Below, in pieces: positions 7,440 to 14,140 of a stretch of DNA of 33,486 bases. A model generated the notes under the pieces. The model searched no databases and was not told where the DNA came from. It was given only the letters and a program-made list of their open reading frames with translations. This DNA comes from an uncultured Bacteroidales bacterium (GTDB taxonomy: Bacteria > Bacteroidota > Bacteroidia > Bacteroidales > P3), in NCBI GenBank assembly GCA_947167075.1, contig CAMVGR010000019.1:1-33486 (forward strand). The letters run 5' to 3'. The position numbers were made by a program, and so were the translations under genes. How positions within the stretch are numbered: the stretch's first letter is position 1; the number at the start of each line of letters is the position of its first letter.

Positions 7440-9202
7440 ATGCCAAGCCGATACACCATGCATGCACTTTATGGAGAAAGGCCTTGCTTCTCATAGCGAT
7501 TCTCCCGCTCCTCTGCTTTGAAGGCAACGTCAGAGCACAGGACGTGAGGCCTAAAGACTATTCTGTATATAACGAAGCCCTGTCACTCTACAACAAACGA
7601 CAGTATACTGTAGCCGCCAAGTCGTTACGGAACATCGCTTCGCGCAATCCTCGTTCGTCAGATGTGCAGTTCTGGCTGGGGATGACTGCAGTAAAAGACG
7701 GGTTCAACGTGTCCGGCATCCGTCGATATTTCACCAAATGTATCGAACTGAACCCCTCGTATCCCCATCCGCTAGCTCATTACTACATGGGTATAATCCA
7801 TTATACTGACGATCGTTTTGCCGACGCTGTTAGTGAGTTGAATCTCTTCTTCTCCCTTAGTCGAGACATGAACGACAAGGATGTGAATAAGGTCTACAAC
7901 GATGCATCCAATTACCTATATTGGGCTACTTTTTTGGCTGATGCCGAGTTGCATCGTGTGCCATTCGCACCGCGACGTGTGCAGGGGGTGAGTTCCAAAT
8001 ACAATGAGCTCTATCCCTTCCTTGCTGCCGACGGAAAGACTATGTATTACCTCCGACAGGTGCCCGAACGTCAAGCCCCGACCTACTATCAGCAAATGCA
8101 GACTCGCTACGAGTGGCAACTCTTCGAAAGCCGTTGGCAGGACACCACATTCAGCAAAGGAATGCCAATGGGGAAGCCATTCAATAGTGGAGCCTCGGAG
8201 GGTGGGGTGAGTATCACTGCCGATGGTTGTGAGCTTTACTATTCTATTATCAAGCCAGTCGGAAACTATGCCAACAGCGACATCTACTGTGTCCGGCGTG
8301 TAGACGGGGTATGGCAACAACCCGAAGCACTGGGACCACAGGTAAACGGCGACCACTCTTGGGAGTCGCAGCCCACGGTGAGTGCCGATGGCAGAACCTT
8401 GATATTCGCTTCGAATCGCAGCGGTGGACAGGGAGGAATCGACCTTTGGCGATGCCATCGGTTGAGTAACGGCGACTGGAGCCGTGCCGAAAACTTGGGC
8501 ACCTCGGTCAATACTCCCGGAAATGAGAAAACGCCCTTCCTTGCTGCTGACGGACACACACTCTATTTTCTCAGTGATGGCTGGCAAGGATTCGGAGGAT
8601 ACGACATCTTCTTTGCCGACCTATTGGAAACGCAGACTTTGCGACCCACCAATCTTGGCCTGCCCCTCAACACCGAAAGCGACGAGATGTCCTTCGCAGT
8701 AACCCTCGATGGGAAGCAGGCATATTGCTCTGTTAGGCCCGAAGGTGCCAACAATAGCGATGTGCTCATGTTCGACCTCTATGAGCAGGCCCGCCCGGAG
8801 CCGATGAGTATCGTCCGCCTGTCTGTCCGTTCCCCTCACGGGAAGCACGATACCACACTGGTGCTACACACCAACCTTCGCCAAGCCATCTGTCTGTTCG
8901 AGGACAGCACTTTGCCCTACATTGCTGTGGGCAGTGCCGACCAGTTGCGTCGCTTGTCTCCAGGGTTGAACGATAGCGTCTCTTCGATCGACCTGTCCGA
9001 TACAGCTTCCCTGAATTCCCTGTTCGGATGGCTAGTCGATCATCCTCGCGAGCATATTGTGATAGAGAGTCCACATTCCGACCAATCGCGTGGGGCTTAT
9101 ACCTATCTCCGACAAAAAGGAATCCGTGCCGAGCGTCTGACCCATCGTGGAGGAACCGAATTCAGCACACCACAAATACGACGCAACCCAACCAACCGAT
9201 AA
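7436..9202 (+). CDS. TPR-PD40 envelope protein with divergent OmpA-like tail
   Basis: The 588-residue product starts at GTG 7436, which overlaps the sufD stop as GTGA; no in-frame ATG lies near. A signal peptide (LLLIAILPLLCFEGNVRA) ends near residue 34. Residues about 40-150 form TPR-like helices (LYNKRQYTVAAKSLRNIA, YTDDRFADAVSEL). Residues about 190-455 contain five PD40 propeller repeats recognisable by ADGKTMYYL, ADGCELYYS, ADGRTLIFASNR, ADGHTLYFLSDG and LDGKQAYCS. Residues about 527-575 (WLVDHPREHIVIESPHSD, then AYTYLRQKGIRAERL) resemble a shortened OmpA-like peptidoglycan-binding domain. This order recalls PorE-type proteins that tie the T9SS to peptidoglycan, but the assignment is inference. 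No classical lipobox is seen: Cys27 is preceded by LL. Confidence 0.75.
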   Translation: MNAKPIHHACTLWRKALLLIAILPLLCFEGNVRAQDVRPKDYSVYNEALSLYNKRQYTVAAKSLRNIASRNPRSSDVQFWLGMTAVKDGFNVSGIRRYFTKCIELNPSYPHPLAHYYMGIIHYTDDRFADAVSELNLFFSLSRDMNDKDVNKVYNDASNYLYWATFLADAELHRVPFAPRRVQGVSSKYNELYPFLAADGKTMYYLRQVPERQAPTYYQQMQTRYEWQLFESRWQDTTFSKGMPMGKPFNSGASEGGVSITADGCELYYSIIKPVGNYANSDIYCVRRVDGVWQQPEALGPQVNGDHSWESQPTVSADGRTLIFASNRSGGQGGIDLWRCHRLSNGDWSRAENLGTSVNTPGNEKTPFLAADGHTLYFLSDGWQGFGGYDIFFADLLETQTLRPTNLGLPLNTESDEMSFAVTLDGKQAYCSVRPEGANNSDVLMFDLYEQARPEPMSIVRLSVRSPHGKHDTTLVLHTNLRQAICLFEDSTLPYIAVGSADQLRRLSPGLNDSVSSIDLSDTASLNSLFGWLVDHPREHIVIESPHSDQSRGAYTYLRQKGIRAERLTHRGGTEFSTPQIRRNPTNR

Positions 9203-9207
9203 CCACT

Positions 9208-11025
9208 ATGAAACAGATTGTACGCATATTCGGCTATCTGAAGAAGTTCCCGTTCCAAATCTCGATGAACGTCTTCTTCAACATCCTCCATATTGTATTC
9301 AATCTTGGGTCGTATGTGATGATTGTGCCTTTCGTCGAACTCTTGTTCGGGGGACAGAACGTGCCAGAAGAGGCTCCAGCTCTGGCTTTCAGTCAGCAGG
9401 CTTTGGTCGACTATGCTTTTTGGCACCTGCATCGCCTGCGTGACATCTACGGTATGTGGCAATGCCTGCTGGCAATCGGTGCAGGCTATTTGGCCTGCTC
9501 CTTGCTCAGCAATCTCTTCCGTTATCTCGCCCTGGCCCAACTGAGTAGTGTCCGCAATGGCATGATTGAACATCTCCGGAACGATATCTACCGTCGCATC
9601 ACCATACTTCCGGTCAGTTTCTTCAGCAAGAACAAACGTGGCGACCTTATCAGTCGTATGGCCAACGACCTCTTCGATGTGGAGTGGAGTGTGGTGAGTA
9701 CCTTGCAGTCTTTGGTCAAAGACCCCATCAATATCGTGGTCTTTGTTGCCACATTGCTCTTCGTCTCTTGGCGTTTGTTCCTCATCTTCTTGCTGGTGCT
9801 GCCGTTGGGTGTATGGATAATAGCCAGGATTGGCAAGAGTTTGAAAAAGAGTTCTATCAGAGGGCAGTCGCAACTGGGCGGACTGTTTGCCCAAATAGAG
9901 GAATCGTTGGCAGGGCTCAAGGCCATCAAGCAGTTTGGCCAAGAAAACCGACGCACCGAGCATTTCCGCGACAGCAACAGCCGCTACAGCCGCACTATGA
10001 TGGGCGTGGCCCGCCGTCGCGAGCTCTCCAGCCCCCTTTCCGAAGTGCTGGGAACGCTGGCTTTGGTCATCATACTCATTGTTGGCGGATGGCAGGTGAT
10101 AGATGGTTATATTCAGCCATCGGTATTCATCTTCTTTGTGATTGTCTTTGCTCGCTTGATTCCACCCATACAGGCTGTTGTAAAGGCCTATAATAGCTTG
10201 CAGAAGGGCTCCGCTGCGGCGGCACGCTTCTTCGAGGTGCTCGATGCCGACGAGGTGATTGTAGAGAAAACCGATGCCATCGTTGCCCCTCCGCTGTCCA
10301 AGGCTATCCAATTGCACGATGTGTCGTTCTGCTATCGCGACGATGTGGAGGTGCTGTCGCATATCGACCTCACTATTCCCTGTGGCAAGATGGTGGCCAT
10401 TGTGGGTCCGTCGGGGGCCGGTAAAAGCACCCTGGCCGACCTGCTGCCCCGCTTCTACGATGCCACTCAGGGCACAGTAGCCTTCGATGGTGTTCCCATC
10501 GGCGACTTCAACATCGATTCGCTGCGGTCGCAGTTTGGACTAGTGAGCCAGGAGAACATTCTATTCAACGACACTGTGGCCGCCAATATCGCTTTCGGTA
10601 CCGACTATCCGGAATCTAAAATCCGCGAGGCGGCTCGTATTGCCTGTGCCGATAGTTTTATCTGCCAGCTGCCACAGGGCTACCAAACCATAGTGGGAGA
10701 CCGCGGGATGACCCTCTCGGGTGGACAGCGGCAGCGCATAGCCATAGCACGTGCTGTGCTCCGCAACCCGCCCATCCTGATCCTCGACGAAGCAACTTCC
10801 GCCCTCGATTCGGAATCGGAACAGGAGGTTCAAAAAGGCCTCGAGGCTCTGATGCGGGGGCGCACCTCGATCGTCATCGCTCACCGATTGTCAACGGTGC
10901 GGAAAGCCGACATGATAGTGGTGCTCGACAAGGGTCGAATTGTTGAATCTGGCACCCACGACGAACTGATTGCAAGAGATGGAATGTATAAAAAACTCGT
11001 TGATACGCAATCGTTTGAAAAATAA
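9208..11025 (+). CDS. MsbA-like ABC exporter, fused membrane and ATPase domains
   Basis: A 605-residue half-transporter that would act as a homodimer in the inner membrane; MsbA relatives flip lipid A-core or export lipids and drugs. The start at ATG 9208 lies 5 bases after the previous stop; the open frame upstream only overlaps that gene. The six-helix ABC transmembrane domain spans about residues 20-330. The ATPase domain has Walker A GPSGAGKST near 399, LSGGQRQRIAIARA near 502, Walker B ILILDEATSALDSESE near 525 and the IVIAHRLSTV H-loop. The substrate cannot be read from sequence. The tight spacing after sufC, sufD and the PD40 gene suggests one four-gene transcript. Confidence 0.88.
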   Translation: MKQIVRIFGYLKKFPFQISMNVFFNILHIVFNLGSYVMIVPFVELLFGGQNVPEEAPALAFSQQALVDYAFWHLHRLRDIYGMWQCLLAIGAGYLACSLLSNLFRYLALAQLSSVRNGMIEHLRNDIYRRITILPVSFFSKNKRGDLISRMANDLFDVEWSVVSTLQSLVKDPINIVVFVATLLFVSWRLFLIFLLVLPLGVWIIARIGKSLKKSSIRGQSQLGGLFAQIEESLAGLKAIKQFGQENRRTEHFRDSNSRYSRTMMGVARRRELSSPLSEVLGTLALVIILIVGGWQVIDGYIQPSVFIFFVIVFARLIPPIQAVVKAYNSLQKGSAAAARFFEVLDADEVIVEKTDAIVAPPLSKAIQLHDVSFCYRDDVEVLSHIDLTIPCGKMVAIVGPSGAGKSTLADLLPRFYDATQGTVAFDGVPIGDFNIDSLRSQFGLVSQENILFNDTVAANIAFGTDYPESKIREAARIACADSFICQLPQGYQTIVGDRGMTLSGGQRQRIAIARAVLRNPPILILDEATSALDSESEQEVQKGLEALMRGRTSIVIAHRLSTVRKADMIVVLDKGRIVESGTHDELIARDGMYKKLVDTQSFEK

Positions 11026-11028
11026 ATT

Positions 11029-11058
11029 TTGCCATTCCGAAAAATCGTCGTATCTTTG
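11029..11058 (+). promoter_or_regulatory. tRNA-Val promoter
   Basis: TTG at 11029-11031, a 19-base spacer and TATCTTTG at 11051-11058. The box ends 10 bases before the mature tRNA 5' end, as expected for a tRNA promoter. The TTG begins only 4 bases after the stop codon of the ABC exporter. Confidence 0.85.
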
Positions 11059-11068
11059 CACCCGCTTT

Positions 11069-11143
11069 GGGAGTATAGCTCAGCTGGTTCAGAGCGCCTG
11101 CCTTACAAGCAGGAGGTCACTGGTTCGATCCCTGTTACTCCCA
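11069..11143 (+). tRNA. tRNA-Val (anticodon TAC)
   Basis: A full cloverleaf can be drawn. The acceptor GGGAGTA at 11069-11075 pairs perfectly with TACTCCC at 11136-11142, with discriminator A at 11143. The D-arm is GCTC...GAGC, the anticodon stem is CCTGC/GCAGG around the loop CTTACAA (anticodon TAC), and the T-loop is TTCGATC. The sequence after the discriminator is CCC, so the CCA end is not encoded and must be added by nucleotidyltransferase. Confidence 0.97.
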
Positions 11144-11182
11144 CCCCAATGCGGTCATCTACAAGCGATTGCATGAATCAAT

Positions 11183-11220
11183 CAGGAGCGGTTTCTTAAT
11201 CTGACCGCTCCTGTTTTTTT
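11183..11220 (+). terminator. Terminator after tRNA-Val
   Basis: CAGGAGCGGT at 11183-11192 pairs perfectly with ACCGCTCCTG at 11204-11213 around an 11-base loop, followed by seven T residues at 11214-11220. It lies 40 bases downstream of the tRNA and may also end read-through from the suf-exporter operon. Confidence 0.92.
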
Positions 11221-11321
11221 ACTCCCTTTCTGCTCATTTTCCGCCTATCAACCCCATCTCTTCCATCCCCCAATCCTGTAGATGGGTAGATGATACCCTC
11301 TAAATGCATCGTAAGTGCCCC

Positions 11322-11393
11322 GTCTCGTCACGGTCAATCACGGTTCATCTACGGTGCATGTACGGTGCATGTACGGATGAAGTACGGTGTAGG
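11322..11393 (-). repeat. 11-bp-unit interspersed repeat, copy 2
   Basis: Read on the plus strand the units are GTTCATCTACG (11343-11353), GTGCATGTACG twice (11354-11375), GATGAAGTACG (11376-11386) and GTGTAGG. Looser units GTCTCGTCACG and GTCAATCACG precede them from 11322. In reverse complement it matches the core of copy 1 exactly over about 40 bases. It sits in the 340-base gap between the tRNA terminator and the next lipoprotein gene. The rest of that gap, 11221-11321 and 11394-11479, shows nothing else I recognise. A short open frame running through the repeat is not credible as a gene. Confidence 0.85.
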
Positions 11394-11479
11394 TAGGTCC
11401 AAGATCCTAAAGCATAGCTATTTGGATATTACCGATGTGGAGCGCGCCCGTTTTTTGGATTATTTAAGAATATATTTCA

Positions 11480-11509
11480 TTGCTGTCTACTCAAATGGTT
11501 GTATCTTTG
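11480..11509 (+). promoter_or_regulatory. Promoter of the lipoprotein gene at 11561
   Basis: TTG at 11480-11482, a 19-base spacer and TATCTTTG at 11502-11509, about 51 bases before the ATG. The -7 box is identical to that of the tRNA-Val gene. Confidence 0.85.
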
Positions 11510-11560
11510 CATCCATAACAAGGAAATAATAACAATATTAATAAACTAAAAATCAAAAAG

Positions 11561-12001
11561 ATGAAAAAAGTTTTTGCATTTATCGGTGCTGCCATTTTTG
11601 TGGCTGCTATGACTGTTGCTTGCGGTCATAAGAATGCTGAAGTTGTTGATTCTACAGCTGAAGAGGCTGTCGAGACTGTTGCTGAGGAAGCTGTTGCTGT
11701 CGAGGCTACTGCCATGAGCGATGCTGAGCATCAGGCCATGCTGGACGCTGCTGCCGAGGCTGGTCGTGCCAAGTGCAACTGCTACAAGACCGACGCTGCT
11801 AGCGTTGAGGCTTGCATCAAAGGCATCCTGGCCCAAAGCTATGCCAACTATCAGGACAACGAGGAGTTCAAGGCCGCTATGGAGGCTGAGTTCAACAACT
11901 GCGTGAAAGAGAAAGCCACCACTGCTGTTAAGGATGCTGCCAACGAGGGTATCAAAGCTGGTGCCAAAGCTCTTGCCAACGAACTGAACAAGAAGAAATA
12001 A
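11561..12001 (+). CDS. Small alanine/glutamate-rich lipoprotein
   Basis: The 146-residue product has a lipoprotein signal (MKKVFAFIGAAIFVAAMTVACG) with the lipid-bearing Cys at residue 21. It is followed by an acidic, Ala/Val/Glu-rich spacer (about residues 25-50) that should be flexible. A helical domain follows, containing cysteines at KCNCYK, EACIKG and NNCVKE, then an Ala/Lys-rich tail ending NELNKKK. The four non-lipid cysteines in a periplasmic or surface domain could form two disulfides; that is inference. I do not recognise a named family. It has its own strong promoter and a terminator hairpin 33 bases after the stop, so it may be a highly expressed single gene. Confidence 0.8.
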   Translation: MKKVFAFIGAAIFVAAMTVACGHKNAEVVDSTAEEAVETVAEEAVAVEATAMSDAEHQAMLDAAAEAGRAKCNCYKTDAASVEACIKGILAQSYANYQDNEEFKAAMEAEFNNCVKEKATTAVKDAANEGIKAGAKALANELNKKK

Positions 12002-12033
12002 GAGTCTCTTCTATGAGATTCTCTTATCAACTA

Positions 12034-12066
12034 TGGGTCGCAAGACATTGCGACCCATTCTTTTTT
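12034..12066 (+). terminator. Terminator after the 11561 lipoprotein gene
   Basis: TGGGTCGCAA at 12034-12043 pairs perfectly with TTGCGACCCA at 12048-12057 around the loop GACA, followed by TTCTTTTTT. It lies only 10 bases before the start of the DUF4296 lipoprotein gene, whose expression would need read-through or another promoter. Confidence 0.88.
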
Positions 12067-12075
12067 CTTCATTCC

Positions 12076-12444
12076 ATGAAATCTTCGGTTGTACTTGTAG
12101 CTATTGCGTGTCTGGCTCTATCGGCTTGCAAGAGTAAGCCTCAGACTGTAGATGCCTTACCGCCATCGACGATGGTCGAATTTCTCGAGGGAGCCTATCG
12201 TATCGAGGGTCGTTTTGCTGTCGAGACGCAATTTAGGTTCGACGTGCTGTCCGAGCAGACGGCACATGCCTACGACAGTCTGTTGGCTGCCAATCATGTT
12301 ACAAAAGAAGAAGTGGAGCGCAGTCTTCAGTATTATGCACTCCACCTCGATGAGTATAAGCCTATTATGGATAGTGTGGCAGCCCGCTTCGAAAGCGGGA
12401 GGACGGAGGACAACGTAGCTGCCCGCTCACCTATTCTGCAGTGA
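12076..12444 (+). CDS. DUF4296 lipoprotein
   Basis: The 122-residue product has a lipoprotein signal (MKSSVVLVAIACLALSACKS) with the lipid Cys at residue 18. The frame is open upstream to 12013, but that stretch crosses the terminator hairpin, so ATG 12076 is preferred. The body carries the features of DUF4296, a small Bacteroidetes family of unknown function. These are a helix near residues 35-50, a Y-D-S-L-L element, then VTKEEVERSLQYYALHLDEYKPIMDSV, where the paired tyrosines followed by a short helix are typical. A perfect 7-bp hairpin (12383-12389 with 12393-12399) lies inside the coding region. The last 18 bases overlap the 3' end of the convergent gene at 12427-12921. Confidence 0.75.
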   Translation: MKSSVVLVAIACLALSACKSKPQTVDALPPSTMVEFLEGAYRIEGRFAVETQFRFDVLSEQTAHAYDSLLAANHVTKEEVERSLQYYALHLDEYKPIMDSVAARFESGRTEDNVAARSPILQ

Positions 12445-12921
12445 ATCTATCCTCGGTATCTGCCTGGTTGGACGACGCATCGGTGCGTCGGATATGTTTT
12501 CGGTTGGGAATTCTGCCGGTCTGCCTTTGAGCATTGCCGGAAGCTCGATGGGCTGATGGGCTTTCCACTGGCCGTTTTGTAGTCTCATTTCTATTTGGGC
12601 GTGGGCCTTCTGTATGGGGGTCTTTTTGGTGTAGTAAACCATTGCCACAGTGTCGGACTGATGCTGTATCGAGTCGATATGTATCTTTGCAGGGGTATTT
12701 TGTTCGATATATGTCGAATCGAGAATGGGCATGATGTAGAATTCGACCACCCTCAGTGTGTTTTGCACTGTTTCGTCGGTGGCATACTGTTTGGCATCGT
12801 CGATGCGGTATTCGGCTATGGCTTGGACATACGACATGGCACTCTCGCGCAGGGCTGCATCATGATGGCAGCTAGTGAGTAGAAGGGTGAGGGCCGCAAT
12901 GAAGATTATTTGTCGTCTCAT
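12427..12921 (-). CDS. Small lipoprotein, DUF4878/NTF2-like
   Basis: The 164-residue product has a lipoprotein signal (MRRQIIFIAALTLLLTSCHHD) with Cys at residue 18. Residues about 22-125 (SAMSYVQAIAEYRIDDAKQYAT, then DTVAMVYYTKK and LQNGQWKAHQ) read like a cone-shaped NTF2/DUF4878-type domain: a helix pair followed by a curved beta-sheet. Such domains often bind small ligands or partner proteins; no function can be assigned here. The C-terminal 35 residues are Pro/Arg-rich. ATG 12921 is chosen because it gives the signal peptide; upstream in-frame starts fall inside a terminator hairpin. It follows two other minus-strand lipoprotein genes across that hairpin. Confidence 0.7.
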   Translation of the reverse strand: MRRQIIFIAALTLLLTSCHHDAALRESAMSYVQAIAEYRIDDAKQYATDETVQNTLRVVEFYIMPILDSTYIEQNTPAKIHIDSIQHQSDTVAMVYYTKKTPIQKAHAQIEMRLQNGQWKAHQPIELPAMLKGRPAEFPTENISDAPMRRPTRQIPRIDSLQNR

Positions 12922-12933
12922 ATCTTTGGTATG

Positions 12934-12974
12934 TAATAAAAGAAAGTGCGAATAATAAACTATTATTCGCACTT
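12934..12974 (-). terminator. Terminator or attenuator between minus-strand lipoprotein genes
   Basis: A perfect 13-bp stem (12944-12956 with 12962-12974) with a 5-base loop. On the minus strand it is followed by TCTTTTATTA. Only 22 bases separate the stem from the next start codon at 12921 and no TAnnTTTG box lies in them, so this may act as an attenuator that lowers expression of the third gene. Confidence 0.75.
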
Positions 12975-12994
12975 GTCATTGTCAATTAATGTGA

Positions 12995-13363
12995 TTAGAT
13001 GCGTGCACTGCCACGTTTGGATTGGTCTTTCACAGCAGGAGCATTGTTGCCAGTGGTCACGGGAGCCTGCTCAACGGTCTTGGTGGCACCGCGTTTGGAC
13101 TGATCCTTCACGCCGAGTTCGGTGGGCTTCACCTCGATGGTTTTGCTCTCTTGGGTTTCGGCTTTCTTAACCACTTTCTTTACGGGCTCTTCAGCGGCTA
13201 CCTCTTCGGCGACGGCCTCAACGGTGTCGACAGTGTCGATCACAGCGAGCTCCTCGACGGGAGTGGTATCCTCAATGGGCTCCTCTGTCTTGTTGCTCTT
13301 GCAAGCCACGGTGAGGCTCAGGGCAACAATAGCGATAGCGGCAAGTTTGAAAATGTTTTTCAT
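12995..13363 (-). CDS. Small charged lipoprotein with VKDQSKRG repeat
   Basis: The 122-residue product has a lipoprotein signal (MKNIFKLAAIAIVALSLTVACKS, lipid Cys at 21), then a Glu/Thr/Val-rich acidic stretch (about 25-62), a lysine-rich stretch (VKKVVKKAETQESK), and a C-terminal part. That last part contains the octapeptide VKDQSKRG twice, once before ATKTVEQ and once just before the end (SARI). The composition suggests an extended, mostly unfolded protein. I recognise no family. Its first six residues, MKNIFK, are the same as in the gene immediately upstream (13385-13996), 21 bases away, and the two are probably co-transcribed. Confidence 0.75.
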   Translation of the reverse strand: MKNIFKLAAIAIVALSLTVACKSNKTEEPIEDTTPVEELAVIDTVDTVEAVAEEVAAEEPVKKVVKKAETQESKTIEVKPTELGVKDQSKRGATKTVEQAPVTTGNNAPAVKDQSKRGSARI

Positions 13364-13384
13364 TTCTTTTTTTCTCCTATTAGA

Positions 13385-13996
13385 TTAATTGGCGCCTTGA
13401 GTGAAGACAAACTTGTTGGCTTTCACGTTGAGCTCGCGGGTTTCAGCGTCGCTAGCGTTGTTGACAGCATAGGTGTTCCAGCTGTAGAAGTCATACATGG
13501 TGGCATTCAGGTTCCAGCTGGCGGTCATGGTGTTCATGTCGAACTCGGTCACTTTCAGAGTGGCTTTCTTCACCATCCAGTCTGCGCTACCATCTTGGAA
13601 CATGGTCTTCTCAGCGTAGGCGACGTTGTAGATGTCGAGGTAGAGGTCGTTCACGCTCTGAGCACCTTCGGGTTGCCATGCATAGTAGTCGTAGGCACCG
13701 TTCTCATCCTCTCCTTGGCCGAGGGTAGCTTCGTGGCTGTAGTCACCAACCTTGGCAGTGATCATCATGTCGACAAAGGGATAGTTGTTGGCCTCTTTGA
13801 AGAGAGCGTACTCAATGATGCCGAAGTTAGCATAGTTGTTGGTGTACATGCTGCTCACAGCAGGAGTCCATTCAACATTGTTGAACTTAACGGTCAACGA
13901 AGGAGTGTTGTCTTCTTCTGGTTTGTCTCCGCCGCAGGCGACCATAAGGCTGCATGCGATAAGGGCAAGGCCCATCATCTTGAAAATGTTCTTCAT
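13385..13996 (-). CDS. Lipoprotein of unknown function
   Basis: The 203-residue product has a lipoprotein signal (MKNIFKMMGLALIACSLMVACGG) with Cys at residue 21, followed by the acidic segment GGDKPEEDNTPS. Acidic residues just after the lipid Cys are associated with surface export of lipoproteins in Bacteroidota, so surface exposure is possible. The body is rich in Tyr, Asn, Asp and Thr in alternating patterns (LTVKFNNVEWTPAVSS, DLYLDIYNVAY, ATLKVTEFDMNTMTASWNL), which suggests a beta-sandwich. I recognise no named family. A TACTTTTG promoter box lies about 45 bases upstream, and the gene leads a cluster with the next two minus-strand lipoprotein genes. Confidence 0.75.
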   Translation of the reverse strand: MKNIFKMMGLALIACSLMVACGGDKPEEDNTPSLTVKFNNVEWTPAVSSMYTNNYANFGIIEYALFKEANNYPFVDMMITAKVGDYSHEATLGQGEDENGAYDYYAWQPEGAQSVNDLYLDIYNVAYAEKTMFQDGSADWMVKKATLKVTEFDMNTMTASWNLNATMYDFYSWNTYAVNNASDAETRELNVKANKFVFTQGAN

Positions 13997-14040
13997 TTTT
14001 TTTGTTGTTTTTGGGGTTAATTATTGTTTAATTTTGAGTG

Positions 14041-14048
14041 CAAAAGTA
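14041..14048 (-). promoter_or_regulatory. Promoter box of the 13385-13996 lipoprotein gene
   Basis: Read on the minus strand this is TACTTTTG, an exact TAnnTTTG box, followed by C as in several boxes of this window. No convincing TTG is seen at -33. Just beyond it, A8-C-T8 at 14072-14088 is a perfect palindrome and may help end the upstream OppC transcript. Confidence 0.6.
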
Positions 14049-14140
14049 CTACAATTTTGTGATATATAAAGAAAAAAAACTTTTTTTTAATTGTTTTTAA
14101 TAGTTGGATATTGTTCTATTATCTTGATTGATAGTGTGCT

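Noticed and set aside
5755..11025. The suf to exporter block as a transferred cassette
   Set aside because: No integrase, direct repeats or composition change is visible. The tRNA gene on its right is intact, with no duplicated 3' end nearby, so it is not an attachment site.
11290..11529. A 79-codon plus-strand open frame in the gap after tRNA-Val
   Set aside because: It runs through repeat copy 2 and across the promoter of the next gene; its start has no promoter and the peptide comes from the repeat.
12682..12689. TATCTTTG box on the plus strand
   Set aside because: It lies inside the minus-strand NTF2-like lipoprotein gene and no plus-strand gene follows it; it is probably chance. The same holds for the match at 12921-12928.
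13022..14020. A 332-codon plus-strand open frame
   Set aside because: It covers two minus-strand lipoprotein genes, both with signal peptides and one with an upstream promoter box. The plus-strand product is Gly/His/Val-rich and has no promoter.
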